From the NCBI GenBank assembly GCA_018064575.1, contig JAGHUZ010000140.1, positions 1-11,604 of the forward strand: 11,604 bases of DNA, written 5' to 3'. Within the stretch, counting starts at the first letter, position 1. Every line of letters begins with the position of its first letter. The notes below the pieces were generated by a model. That model saw only the letters and a list, made by a program, of their open reading frames with translations, searched no databases and was not told where the DNA came from. The translations under genes were made by a program, and so were the position numbers. The DNA comes from Candidatus Minthomonas equi (lineage in GTDB: Bacteria > Bacteroidota > Bacteroidia > Bacteroidales > UBA932). Positions 1-6,300 of this stretch are shown here, in pieces.

Positions 1-1
1 T

Positions 2-1612
2 CTGGCTGCCCTCAATATGGCTATGGATATGCTTCAGGAAGGTATGATAGATGAGAAAACCGTAGTCAACAGAGTATCACCTGCTCAGCTCGATGAAATT
101 CTCCATCCCATCCTCGACCCAGCTTCCGAAAAGAAGGCGACAGTCATAGCCCACGGACTCCCCGCTTCTCCGGGTGGAGCAGTAGGTTCGATAGTCTTCA
201 CCAATGCTGACGCAGTAGCAGCGGCCCAAGCCGGAAAGAAAGTCATTCTCGTCCGCGAAGAAACCTCTCCCGAGGATGTGGAAGGTATGCGCGCTGCAGC
301 CGGTATCCTCACACAGAAAGGCGGTATGACATCACACGCCGCACTTGTAGCCCGCGGATGGGGCAAGTGCTGTATCGTCGGATGTGAAGATATGAAAATC
401 GACCTCGAGAACAAACTTGTATGGTTCACAGGTTCTGACAGAAAATACGGTGAAGGTGAGATGTTCTCGCTCAATGGCGCCAAAGGGGCTGTTTATGACA
501 CTGCCATCGATACGATGGATGCATCGAACAATCCCCGCTTCGTCCAGTTCATGAACATCGCCGACAAATTCCGCAAACTCGGTGTACGCACGAACGCAGA
601 CTCTCCGGAAGATGCCGCCCGCGCACTCTCATTCGGAGCGGAAGGCATCGGTCTTTTCCGTATAGAGCATATGTTCTATGGTTCCAACTCCGAAATTCCT
701 CTGAGCAAGCTCCGCAAGATGATTCTTTCCAAGACCGACGAAGAGCGCCGCAATGCTCTCTCCGAGCTTGAGCCCTTCATCAAGGCTTCAGTCAAAGGAA
801 CTATGAAGGTAATGGACGGGAAACCCGTCACCTTCCGTCTTCTCGACCCCCCTCTCCACGAATTCGTACCTACTACACACGACAAGAAAGAGGAACTTGC
901 CCACGAACTTCATATCAGCGAAGCCGACATTGACAAACGCGGTGAAGCCCTTCACGAAATGAACCCTATGATGGGGCACCGTGGAGTACGTCTGCACATC
1001 ACATATCCTATGATTTCCGAAACTCAGTTCCGCGCCATTTTCACAGCCTGCGCCGAACTCAAGAGAGAAGGATATGACCCCAGACCGGAAATAATGGTTC
1101 CTGTAACCATCTCCGACCGCGAGCTCAAATTCCAGAAGAACATCTGCGACAAGATTAAGACGGAAGTGGAAGTTCGCACCAAACAGAATTTCGACTACAA
1201 GTTCGGTACTATGATAGAAATTCCGCGTGCTGCACTTACTGCAGACCGTATGGCTCGTACTGCTGAATTCTTCTCGTTCGGAACCAATGACCTCACACAG
1301 ATGACCTTCGGCTTCAGCCGTGATGACGTCAGCACGTTTATGGGAGACTATCTCGGGAACAAGATACTTGACAATGACCCATTCAAGACCCTCGACACCA
1401 AGTCTGTAGGCAAACTGGTACAGTCTGCCGTCGAGAACGGACGCAGCACCCGCGAAGGCCTCAAATGCGGCATTTGCGGTGAACACGGAGGTGACCCCGC
1501 ATCCGTTGAGTTCTGCCACCAAATCGGTCTCAATTATGTCAGCTGTTCACCGTTCCGCGTTCCTATCGCACGCCTCGCAGCAGCTCAGGCAGCCATTAAA
1601 GATTTGAAGTAA
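2..1612 (+). CDS. ppdK: Pyruvate phosphate dikinase, C-terminal part (5' end outside window)
   Basis: Cytoplasmic enzyme interconverting pyruvate + ATP + Pi and PEP + AMP + PPi. The frame is open to the left edge, so this is the last ~536 codons of a protein that usually has about 900; the N-terminal ATP-grasp part is missing because of the window edge, not because the gene is broken. Counting from the Met at position 17: a linker (residues 1-40), then the swivelling phosphohistidine domain with GGMTSHAA, in which the phosphorylated His is residue 107 (codon 335-337), then the PEP/pyruvate-binding TIM barrel from about residue 155 to the end. The barrel carries GLFRIEHMFY, SFGTNDLTQMTFGFSRDD and CGICGEHGG; the catalytic Cys is residue 487 (codon 1475-1477). 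All key residues of the visible part are intact. It is followed by a strong terminator, so it ends its own transcription unit. Bacterial EI of the PTS shares the fold, but the EHMFY and CGEHGGDP motifs fit PPDK. Confidence 0.97.
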   Translation: MAALNMAMDMLQEGMIDEKTVVNRVSPAQLDEILHPILDPASEKKATVIAHGLPASPGGAVGSIVFTNADAVAAAQAGKKVILVREETSPEDVEGMRAAAGILTQKGGMTSHAALVARGWGKCCIVGCEDMKIDLENKLVWFTGSDRKYGEGEMFSLNGAKGAVYDTAIDTMDASNNPRFVQFMNIADKFRKLGVRTNADSPEDAARALSFGAEGIGLFRIEHMFYGSNSEIPLSKLRKMILSKTDEERRNALSELEPFIKASVKGTMKVMDGKPVTFRLLDPPLHEFVPTTHDKKEELAHELHISEADIDKRGEALHEMNPMMGHRGVRLHITYPMISETQFRAIFTACAELKREGYDPRPEIMVPVTISDRELKFQKNICDKIKTEVEVRTKQNFDYKFGTMIEIPRAALTADRMARTAEFFSFGTNDLTQMTFGFSRDDVSTFMGDYLGNKILDNDPFKTLDTKSVGKLVQSAVENGRSTREGLKCGICGEHGGDPASVEFCHQIGLNYVSCSPFRVPIARLAAAQAAIKDLK

Positions 1613-1632
1613 AACATAACATCTCTACCTTG

Positions 1633-1658
1633 AAGCGGTCGGATTCCGGCCGCTTTTT
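1633..1658 (+). terminator. Rho-independent terminator after ppdK
   Basis: A 10-bp stem (1633-1642 with 1646-1655, one G-T wobble, otherwise perfect, GC-rich) has a 3-nt ATT loop and runs straight into a T tract (1654-1658). It starts 20 nt after the ppdK stop. Confidence 0.92.
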
Positions 1659-1729
1659 GTATTATCCCGGAAACCACTTGGAAGATGTTTTGATTAATTA
1701 TTTCAAAACAGATTTTTAAGGTATGGTAT

Positions 1730-1737
1730 TAATTTTG
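1730..1737 (+). promoter_or_regulatory. Bacteroides-type -7 promoter element
   Basis: TAATTTTG matches the Bacteroidetes -7 consensus TAnnTTTG exactly. No clear TTTG is found at the expected distance upstream (around 1706-1709), so the -33 part is weak. It sits just before the phosphatase gene and after the ppdK terminator, as expected for a new transcription unit. The predicted transcript start would lie only a few bases before the first ATG at 1751. Confidence 0.55.
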
Positions 1738-1750
1738 CGGAACTCCGAAT

Positions 1751-2530
1751 ATGATGAAAATGAAATCTTTTTCAGAACAGATAGAAACAGTGGTAAGGGA
1801 AGCATCCCGACTGATGCTCCAGCCTTTTGAAGTCACACAGAAAGACGGGTACGCCAATATAGTCACCTCGTCAGATGTCGCTGTGCAGAATTTTCTCTGC
1901 GACAGATTGAAGGAATTAATTCCTGGAAGCGGTTTTCTGTGTGAAGAAGAGAACCTTCAGCAGAGCGGCTTCGAATATACGTGGATTATCGACCCCATCG
2001 ACGGCACCTCCAACTATGCCAGAGGTCTCGACCACTGCGCCATAAGCGTGGGTCTCAAACACTTCGACACCATCATATCCGGTGTAGTATTTCTTCCCCG
2101 CACAGATGAGCTTTTCAGGGCCGACAAAGGTGAGGGTGCATATCGCAACGGCATCCCTATCCACGTTTCAGAAAGGTCCTTTGAAGATGCCGTCATCTGC
2201 ACGGCATTTGCCGTATATCACAAGGAGTATACAGACATATGCGCACACATTCTTCGCGATGTATTCCTGAAATGCAACGATTTCAGGCGCTTCGGTTCAG
2301 CTGCTACGGAACTTTGCTACGCAGCTATGGGCAGGTGCGAACTTTATTTCGAGTACCTTTTATGCCCCTGGGATTTCGCAGCAGCATCGGTGATAGTCAC
2401 GGAAGCTGGAGGATACCTTTCAGCCCCGGACAGTTCTCCGCTCAGTTTTGACAGCCCGTGCGGTGTTATTGCGGCGAACAGCCGCGAAAATCTGAAAATA
2501 TTTCAGGACATAATCAAAAAGCATATATGA
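1751..2530 (+). CDS. Inositol monophosphatase family phosphatase
   Basis: Mg2+-dependent, Li+-sensitive type of sugar/nucleotide phosphatase; 259 residues, the normal size for the family. Seen in order: an acidic EEE at residues 65-67 (metal ligand region), motif A WIIDPIDGTSNYARG with D81 and D84, the FRRFGSAATELCYAA segment (178-192), and motif B PWDFAAASVIVTEAGG with D208. All metal-binding residues are present, so the enzyme should be active. The substrate cannot be read from the sequence: inositol-1-phosphate, another sugar phosphate, or 3'-phosphoadenosine 5'-phosphate (CysQ-like) are all possible, so I give no symbol. Starts at 1751, 1754 and 1760 are all in frame; the first is taken. 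The stop overlaps the start of the next gene (ATGA), which suggests translational coupling with the SIMPL protein. Confidence 0.9.
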   Translation: MMKMKSFSEQIETVVREASRLMLQPFEVTQKDGYANIVTSSDVAVQNFLCDRLKELIPGSGFLCEEENLQQSGFEYTWIIDPIDGTSNYARGLDHCAISVGLKHFDTIISGVVFLPRTDELFRADKGEGAYRNGIPIHVSERSFEDAVICTAFAVYHKEYTDICAHILRDVFLKCNDFRRFGSAATELCYAAMGRCELYFEYLLCPWDFAAASVIVTEAGGYLSAPDSSPLSFDSPCGVIAANSRENLKIFQDIIKKHI

Positions 2531-3219
2531 TGAAAACATTGTTCACATCACTCGCCATAATGGCATTCTGTTTTTCTCCTGTCATAGCACTTGCTCAGGA
2601 ACGTGAAGAAAATTATATCGAAGTCAATGGTTCCGCAGAGAAGACTGTCACTCCGGACCGCATTACCATCTCCATCACCATCAAGGAAAGCGACTGGAAG
2701 AACAGTTCGCTTCCCGCCCTTGAAAAAGTGATGAAAAAAGCTCTGACGACTATAGGCATAGACATTAAGGAAAATCTCAAGGTATATGATATGGAAAGTG
2801 TTTTCACCAGAAAGGGCAGACGCCCGCAGACTTCCCTTTCAGGACACTATTTACTCACAGTAAAAGATGCGACAATGGCCGCAAAAGTTCTTGAAACGCT
2901 TGACAATCAAGGTATTTCCAATGCATATGTCTCCAAATTCGAATACAGTGATATGGATGCTCTCGCGACAGAGGTACGTGCCGAAGCGGTCAGAAAGGCC
3001 AAGAATACAGCCACGTCTATGACTGAGGCCATCGGTCAGAAACTCGGTCCGGCCATTTACATAATAGACCACAGTTCCGGAGGAAATTACCGTCAGCCGA
3101 AATTAATGATGACATATGCCGCCAATTCATCGGACTCAATGGAAGATGAATCTCTGCCCGAACTTGATTTTCAAGAGATAAAAGTATCCGCATCAGTTAC
3201 CGTGAGATTCAAGCTCTGA
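2527..3219 (+). CDS. Secreted SIMPL-domain (DUF541) protein
   Basis: A 230-residue exported protein. The longest reading frame runs up to 2458, but the start is set at 2527 because that ATG overlaps the previous stop as ATGA and opens directly onto a typical signal peptide: MMK, a hydrophobic core to about residue 20, and an ALA cleavage site before Q24. ATG 2530 is an equally possible start. After cleavage comes YIEVNGSAEKTVTPDR, the start of the SIMPL/DUF541 fold, which fills the rest of the protein. Family members sit in the periplasm or outer envelope and have been linked to stress and membrane-associated roles (for example YggE-type proteins in E. coli), but no reaction is established. 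No catalytic motif or lipobox is visible. Co-transcription with the phosphatase is inferred from the overlap; I see no functional link between the two. Confidence 0.85.
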   Translation: MMKTLFTSLAIMAFCFSPVIALAQEREENYIEVNGSAEKTVTPDRITISITIKESDWKNSSLPALEKVMKKALTTIGIDIKENLKVYDMESVFTRKGRRPQTSLSGHYLLTVKDATMAAKVLETLDNQGISNAYVSKFEYSDMDALATEVRAEAVRKAKNTATSMTEAIGQKLGPAIYIIDHSSGGNYRQPKLMMTYAANSSDSMEDESLPELDFQEIKVSASVTVRFKL

Positions 3220-3261
3220 ACTATTTATTCCTCCCGAAGTGTAAAAACGAATAAAAAATCA

Positions 3262-3269
3262 TATATTTG
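3262..3269 (+). promoter_or_regulatory. Bacteroides-type -7 promoter element for the ferredoxin gene
   Basis: TATATTTG is an exact match to TAnnTTTG and lies 36 nt before the ferredoxin ATG, leaving room for a short A-rich leader. No good TTTG is seen about 20 bp upstream. I see no terminator hairpin after the preceding SIMPL gene, so read-through could also contribute. Confidence 0.6.
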
Positions 3270-3305
3270 CATCTATTAACAACCAACTAAAAAAGATATA
3301 TTGAT

Positions 3306-3476
3306 ATGGCACGTAAAATTGACCCTAATTCTTGTGTAGCCTGCGGTTCCTGCATCGACGAATGCCCTGTAGGAGCTATCACTGCCGGTGACGTATATTC
3401 CATCGATGCTGACGCTTGTGCAGACTGCGGTGCTTGCGAAGCTGCCTGCCCCAATGGGGCCATCAGCGCCGAATAA
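3306..3476 (+). CDS. 2[4Fe-4S] ferredoxin, 56 residues
   Basis: A small cytoplasmic electron carrier of the clostridial/bacterial type, encoded by a gene of only 57 codons. It has two CxxCxxCxxxCP clusters: Cys 10, 13, 16, 20 followed by PVGAI, and Cys 38, 41, 44, 48 followed by PNGAI. These are the eight ligands of two low-potential [4Fe-4S] clusters, arranged as an internal duplication. Such ferredoxins typically exchange electrons with pyruvate:ferredoxin oxidoreductase, hydrogenases or Rnf in anaerobes, which suits a fermentative gut-type Bacteroidales; the partner here is inferred, not seen. The leader before the ATG is A-rich (AACTAAAAAAGATA) with no strong Shine-Dalgarno, as is common in this phylum. 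It has its own -7 element and a strong terminator, so it is probably monocistronic and well expressed. Confidence 0.95.
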   Translation: MARKIDPNSCVACGSCIDECPVGAITAGDVYSIDADACADCGACEAACPNGAISAE

Positions 3477-3501
3477 GAACAGGAATACAGATTTTTACAG
3501 C

Positions 3502-3536
3502 GGCAGGTCTCTTTTTTCGGGAGACCTGTCTTTTTT
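3502..3536 (+). terminator. Rho-independent terminator after ferredoxin
   Basis: A 10-bp stem (3502-3511 with 3521-3530, a single G-T wobble) has a 9-nt loop and is followed by six T (3531-3536). It begins 25 nt after the ferredoxin stop. Confidence 0.93.
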
Positions 3537-3558
3537 ATCGCATTATATCAAAAATTTC

Positions 3559-3590
3559 TTTGGAAATCAGAAGATTAGTTACGATATTTG
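3559..3590 (+). promoter_or_regulatory. Bacteroides-type promoter of the rpsA operon (-33 and -7)
   Basis: TTTG at 3559-3562, a 20-bp spacer, then GATATTTG at 3583-3590, one mismatch from TAnnTTTG. Both element sequence and spacing fit the Bacteroidetes housekeeping promoter. It lies between the ferredoxin terminator and rpsA, so it is the likely start of the rpsA-rnz-S41 peptidase transcript. Confidence 0.7.
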
Positions 3591-3594
3591 CACG

Positions 3595-3655
3595 CCCTTG
3601 AAAAGGGGATTATAAATAAAGTCAAACCGCTTTAAAGAAAAACTTATTTAACAAA
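3595..3655 (+). promoter_or_regulatory. 5' leader of rpsA with a small 5'-proximal hairpin
   Basis: About 60 nt of transcribed leader are predicted between the promoter and the rpsA ATG. A 5-bp hairpin (CCCTT 3595-3599 with AAGGG 3603-3607, 3-nt loop) lies at or near its 5' end; the rest is A-rich and looks unstructured, which suits initiation without a Shine-Dalgarno. Leader-based autoregulation of S1 is known in Gammaproteobacteria; whether this leader does the same is speculation. Confidence 0.3.
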
Positions 3656-5503
3656 ATGTCAAACGAAAACGAAAACAAGGTAGTGGAGAACGAAGCAGTC
3701 GCTCCCGCCGCAGAAATCAAAAAGCGTAAATCCAATGCAAGTATTCCGGTTGACCAGTTCAATTGGGATGAATTCGAAAAAGATGCTCCTTACGAAGAGG
3801 ACAAAGCATCCATCGAAGAAAGTTATAACCAGACTCTTTCCAAGGTAGTCGAAAACGAGGTCGTAGAAGGCACCGTAATGGCTATCAACAAGAGAGAAGT
3901 CCTCGTAAACATCGGCTATAAGAGCGAAGGCGTCATCAATGTAGCTGAATTCCGCTATAATCCCGAACTGAAAGTGGGAGACAAAGTGGAAGTTTACGTA
4001 GAAACCGCAGTAGATAAAAAGGGTCAGCTGATCCTCTCACATAAAAAAGCCCACTCACTCCGCAGCTGGGATCTCGTAAATGAGGCCTACGAAAACGAAA
4101 CCGTCATCAAAGGTTATGTCAAGGCACGCACCAAAGGCGGTATGATCGTTGAAGTATTCGGCATCGAAGCATTCCTTCCCGGTTCACAAATCGAGGTTAA
4201 GCCCATACGCGACTATGACGTATATGTCAACAAGACTATGGACTTCAAAATCGTCAAGATTAACAACGAATACAGAAATGTCGTTGTATCACACAAGGCC
4301 CTCATTGAAGCTGAAATCGAAGCCCAGAAGGCTGACATCATCGGCAAACTCGAAAAAGGTCAGGTTCTCGAAGGGACAGTCAAGAATATCACCACATACG
4401 GTGTATTCGTTGACCTCGGCGGTGTTGACGGACTCATCCACATCACCGACCTTTCCTGGGGCCGCATCAACCATCCGGAGGAAATTGTTACCCTCGACCA
4501 GAAAATCAACGTCGTCATTCTTGACTTCGATGAAGCCAAAAAGCGTATTGCTCTCGGCTTGAAACAGCTTCAGGCTCATCCTTGGGAAGCTCTCAATCCC
4601 GACCTCAAAGTGGGTGACATAGTCGAAGGCAAGGTAGTCGTTATCGCTGACTACGGTGCATTCGTCGAAATTCAGCCAGGTGTTGAAGGATTGATTCACG
4701 TTTCAGAAATGAGCTGGTCTCTCCATCTTCGCAGCGCTCAGGATTTCCTGAAAGTCGGAGACACTGTAAAGGCCGTAGTTCTCACCCTCGACCGTGAAGA
4801 GAGAAAGATGTCCCTCGGCATCAAACAGCTCAAAGCCGATCCTTGGGCCGACATCAATGTCAAATATCCCATCAATTCCAAACATACCGCCACAGTTCGC
4901 AATTTCACCAACTTCGGTGTATTCGTAGAACTTGAAGAAGGTGTTGACGGTCTCATCCATATCAGCGACCTGAGCTGGACCAAGAAAATCAAACATCCTT
5001 CAGAATTCACCTCCATCGGTGACAGCATCGAAGTGGTAGTTCTCGATGTAGATCAGGAAAACCGCAGACTCAGCCTCGGTCACAAGCAGCTTGAAGAGAA
5101 TCCCTGGGATGTATTCGAGACCATTTTCACGCTCGGTTCGACACACGAAGGCACTATCATCAGCATCAATGACAAGGGCGGTGCTACCGTGGCTCTCCCC
5201 TATGGCATCGAAGGTTTCTGCTCTGTAAGAAATCTCGCCAAGCAGGATGGCACACAGGCTAAGGTTGAAGAAAAACTCCAGTTCAAGGTAACTGAATTCA
5301 ACAAAGCTTCCAAGAAGATTATTCTCTCCCACGTACGCACTTGGGAAGAACCCCGTCACGAAGAGAAAGCAGAGAAGAATTCTGAAATCGACAGCACCCA
5401 GAAGGCCGTCAAGAAGCTTAAAGCCAATCTTGAAAAGACCACACTCGGTGACATTTCAGAACTCGCTGAACTGAAGAACAAGCTCGAACAGGAATCCAAA
5501 TAA
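3656..5503 (+). CDS. rpsA: 30S ribosomal protein S1
   Basis: RNA-binding protein of the small ribosomal subunit that helps mRNA docking. The 615-residue protein has an acidic N-terminal region (1-65) and six S1/OB repeats at about residues 68-131, 148-214, 235-304, 320-389, 407-476 and 494-559. Repeats 3 to 5 are the most canonical (e.g. TTYGVFVDLGGVDGLIHITD, ADYGAFVEI, TNFGVFVELEEGVDGLIHISD); repeats 1, 2 and 6 are more divergent, as expected for ribosome-docking and terminal repeats. A charged, Lys/Glu-rich tail follows (560-615). Length and six-repeat layout fit full-length S1. The gene is first in an apparent operon: rnz starts 2 nt after the stop. An A-rich leader without a clear Shine-Dalgarno precedes the ATG. 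Confidence 0.97.
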   Translation: MSNENENKVVENEAVAPAAEIKKRKSNASIPVDQFNWDEFEKDAPYEEDKASIEESYNQTLSKVVENEVVEGTVMAINKREVLVNIGYKSEGVINVAEFRYNPELKVGDKVEVYVETAVDKKGQLILSHKKAHSLRSWDLVNEAYENETVIKGYVKARTKGGMIVEVFGIEAFLPGSQIEVKPIRDYDVYVNKTMDFKIVKINNEYRNVVVSHKALIEAEIEAQKADIIGKLEKGQVLEGTVKNITTYGVFVDLGGVDGLIHITDLSWGRINHPEEIVTLDQKINVVILDFDEAKKRIALGLKQLQAHPWEALNPDLKVGDIVEGKVVVIADYGAFVEIQPGVEGLIHVSEMSWSLHLRSAQDFLKVGDTVKAVVLTLDREERKMSLGIKQLKADPWADINVKYPINSKHTATVRNFTNFGVFVELEEGVDGLIHISDLSWTKKIKHPSEFTSIGDSIEVVVLDVDQENRRLSLGHKQLEENPWDVFETIFTLGSTHEGTIISINDKGGATVALPYGIEGFCSVRNLAKQDGTQAKVEEKLQFKVTEFNKASKKIILSHVRTWEEPRHEEKAEKNSEIDSTQKAVKKLKANLEKTTLGDISELAELKNKLEQESK

Positions 5504-5505
5504 GG

Positions 5506-6300
5506 ATGAATCTCACACTGACTACACTGGGAGTGTCTTCAGCATCCCCGATGTCAGACAGGTATCCAAGCGCCCACGTACTTGACGTACACGGGCGCTT
5601 GTTCCTTCTTGACTGCGGTGAGGGGACTCAGATTCTGATGGCAAAGCACAGAATATCCCATTTCAAAATTTCCGACATATGCATTTCCCACCTGCATGGA
5701 GATCGCGTATTCGGACTGTTCGGTCTGCTGTCCACGATGTCTATGAAAGGAAGAACGGCGCCTGTCAACATTTATGCACCTTCTGGAATGGCCGCTATTC
5801 TGGATTTTTATATGAAACAGTTCGGTGAAGATATCTGCTTCGGGATAAGGCACATCCGAACCGACTACCCGGATAAGACACTGATAGCAGAAAGCAATAA
5901 TCTGGAAATATGGTCTTTTCCACTTGCACATTCCCTCCCCTGCTGGGGATTCCTTTTCAAAGGAAAAACACGTTCAAACGATTTCCATCAAGCCATACCG
6001 AAAAGTTTTGCATATTGCTGCGATACGGCACCGTTTTCGCGGGAAGCGGAATATATCTCCGGAGTGGATCTGCTGCTGCACGAAACCACATTTGCGTCCG
6101 ATATGGAGGAAATAGCCTTGAAAACGGGGCATTCCACCACTCATCAGGCAGCATCCGCAGCCAAGACTGCCGGTGTCGGAAAAATGGTAATAACACATTT
6201 CAGTTCACGGTATCACCAACCGGAGATATTACTTGAACAGGTAAAGGAAATTTTTGAAAATGCATTTCTGGCCTCAGAAGGGAAAAAATTCGTAATATGA
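5506..6300 (+). CDS. rnz: Ribonuclease Z homologue, short and with an altered metal site
   Basis: Metallo-beta-lactamase-fold protein of the RNase Z family, which cuts tRNA precursors at the 3' end. Matching family features in order: DCGEGTQ (36-42), motif II SHLHGD (61-66), LAHS with H142, CCDTAP with D173 (bridging Asp), LLHETTF (190-196), GHSTTHQAA with H209, and ITHFSSRY with H231. Two things are odd. In HxHxDH the last His, a zinc-2 ligand (H68 in B. subtilis), is Arg here (R67, codon CGC 5704-5706, one transition from CAC). Also only 31 residues separate H142 and D173, against 71 between H140 and D211 in B. subtilis, so the flexible arm (exosite) that grips tRNA is largely missing; the total is 264 residues against roughly 300. 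The fold assignment is sure; tRNA processing activity is not. The start is 2 nt after rpsA, and its stop overlaps the next start. Confidence 0.88.
   Translation: MNLTLTTLGVSSASPMSDRYPSAHVLDVHGRLFLLDCGEGTQILMAKHRISHFKISDICISHLHGDRVFGLFGLLSTMSMKGRTAPVNIYAPSGMAAILDFYMKQFGEDICFGIRHIRTDYPDKTLIAESNNLEIWSFPLAHSLPCWGFLFKGKTRSNDFHQAIPKSFAYCCDTAPFSREAEYISGVDLLLHETTFASDMEEIALKTGHSTTHQAASAAKTAGVGKMVITHFSSRYHQPEILLEQVKEIFENAFLASEGKKFVI
5567..5601 (+). other. Strong hairpin within the first codons of rnz
   Basis: A perfect 9-bp GC-rich stem (CAAGCGCCC 5567-5575 with GGGCGCTTG 5593-5601) is extended, after a 2x2 mismatch, by a 4-bp GTAC/GTAC stem around a 5-nt loop. It spans codons 21 to 32 of rnz and is followed by a pyrimidine-rich stretch. 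It lies about 60 nt downstream of the rpsA stop, so it could slow ribosomes, protect the rpsA mRNA end or lower downstream transcription; it could also be chance. The structure itself is directly readable; the function is not. Confidence 0.5.

Noticed and set aside
788..1522. 244-codon minus-strand reading frame inside ppdK
   Set aside because: It is fully antisense to conserved PPDK coding sequence with intact motifs; its translation shows no recognisable domain and is rich in residues expected from the complement of the sense codons.
2458..2526. N-terminal extension of the SIMPL protein up to an ATG at 2458
   Set aside because: It would overlap the phosphatase by 70 nt and bury the signal peptide; the ATGA overlap at 2527 gives a proper exported N terminus.
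3388..3615. 75-codon plus-strand frame over the ferredoxin end and terminator
   Set aside because: It crosses a strong terminator and a promoter and lies in another frame from the clearly real ferredoxin.
4289..4996. Several minus-strand frames opposite rpsA
   Set aside because: Complements of the repeated S1 domains; no start context or family features.
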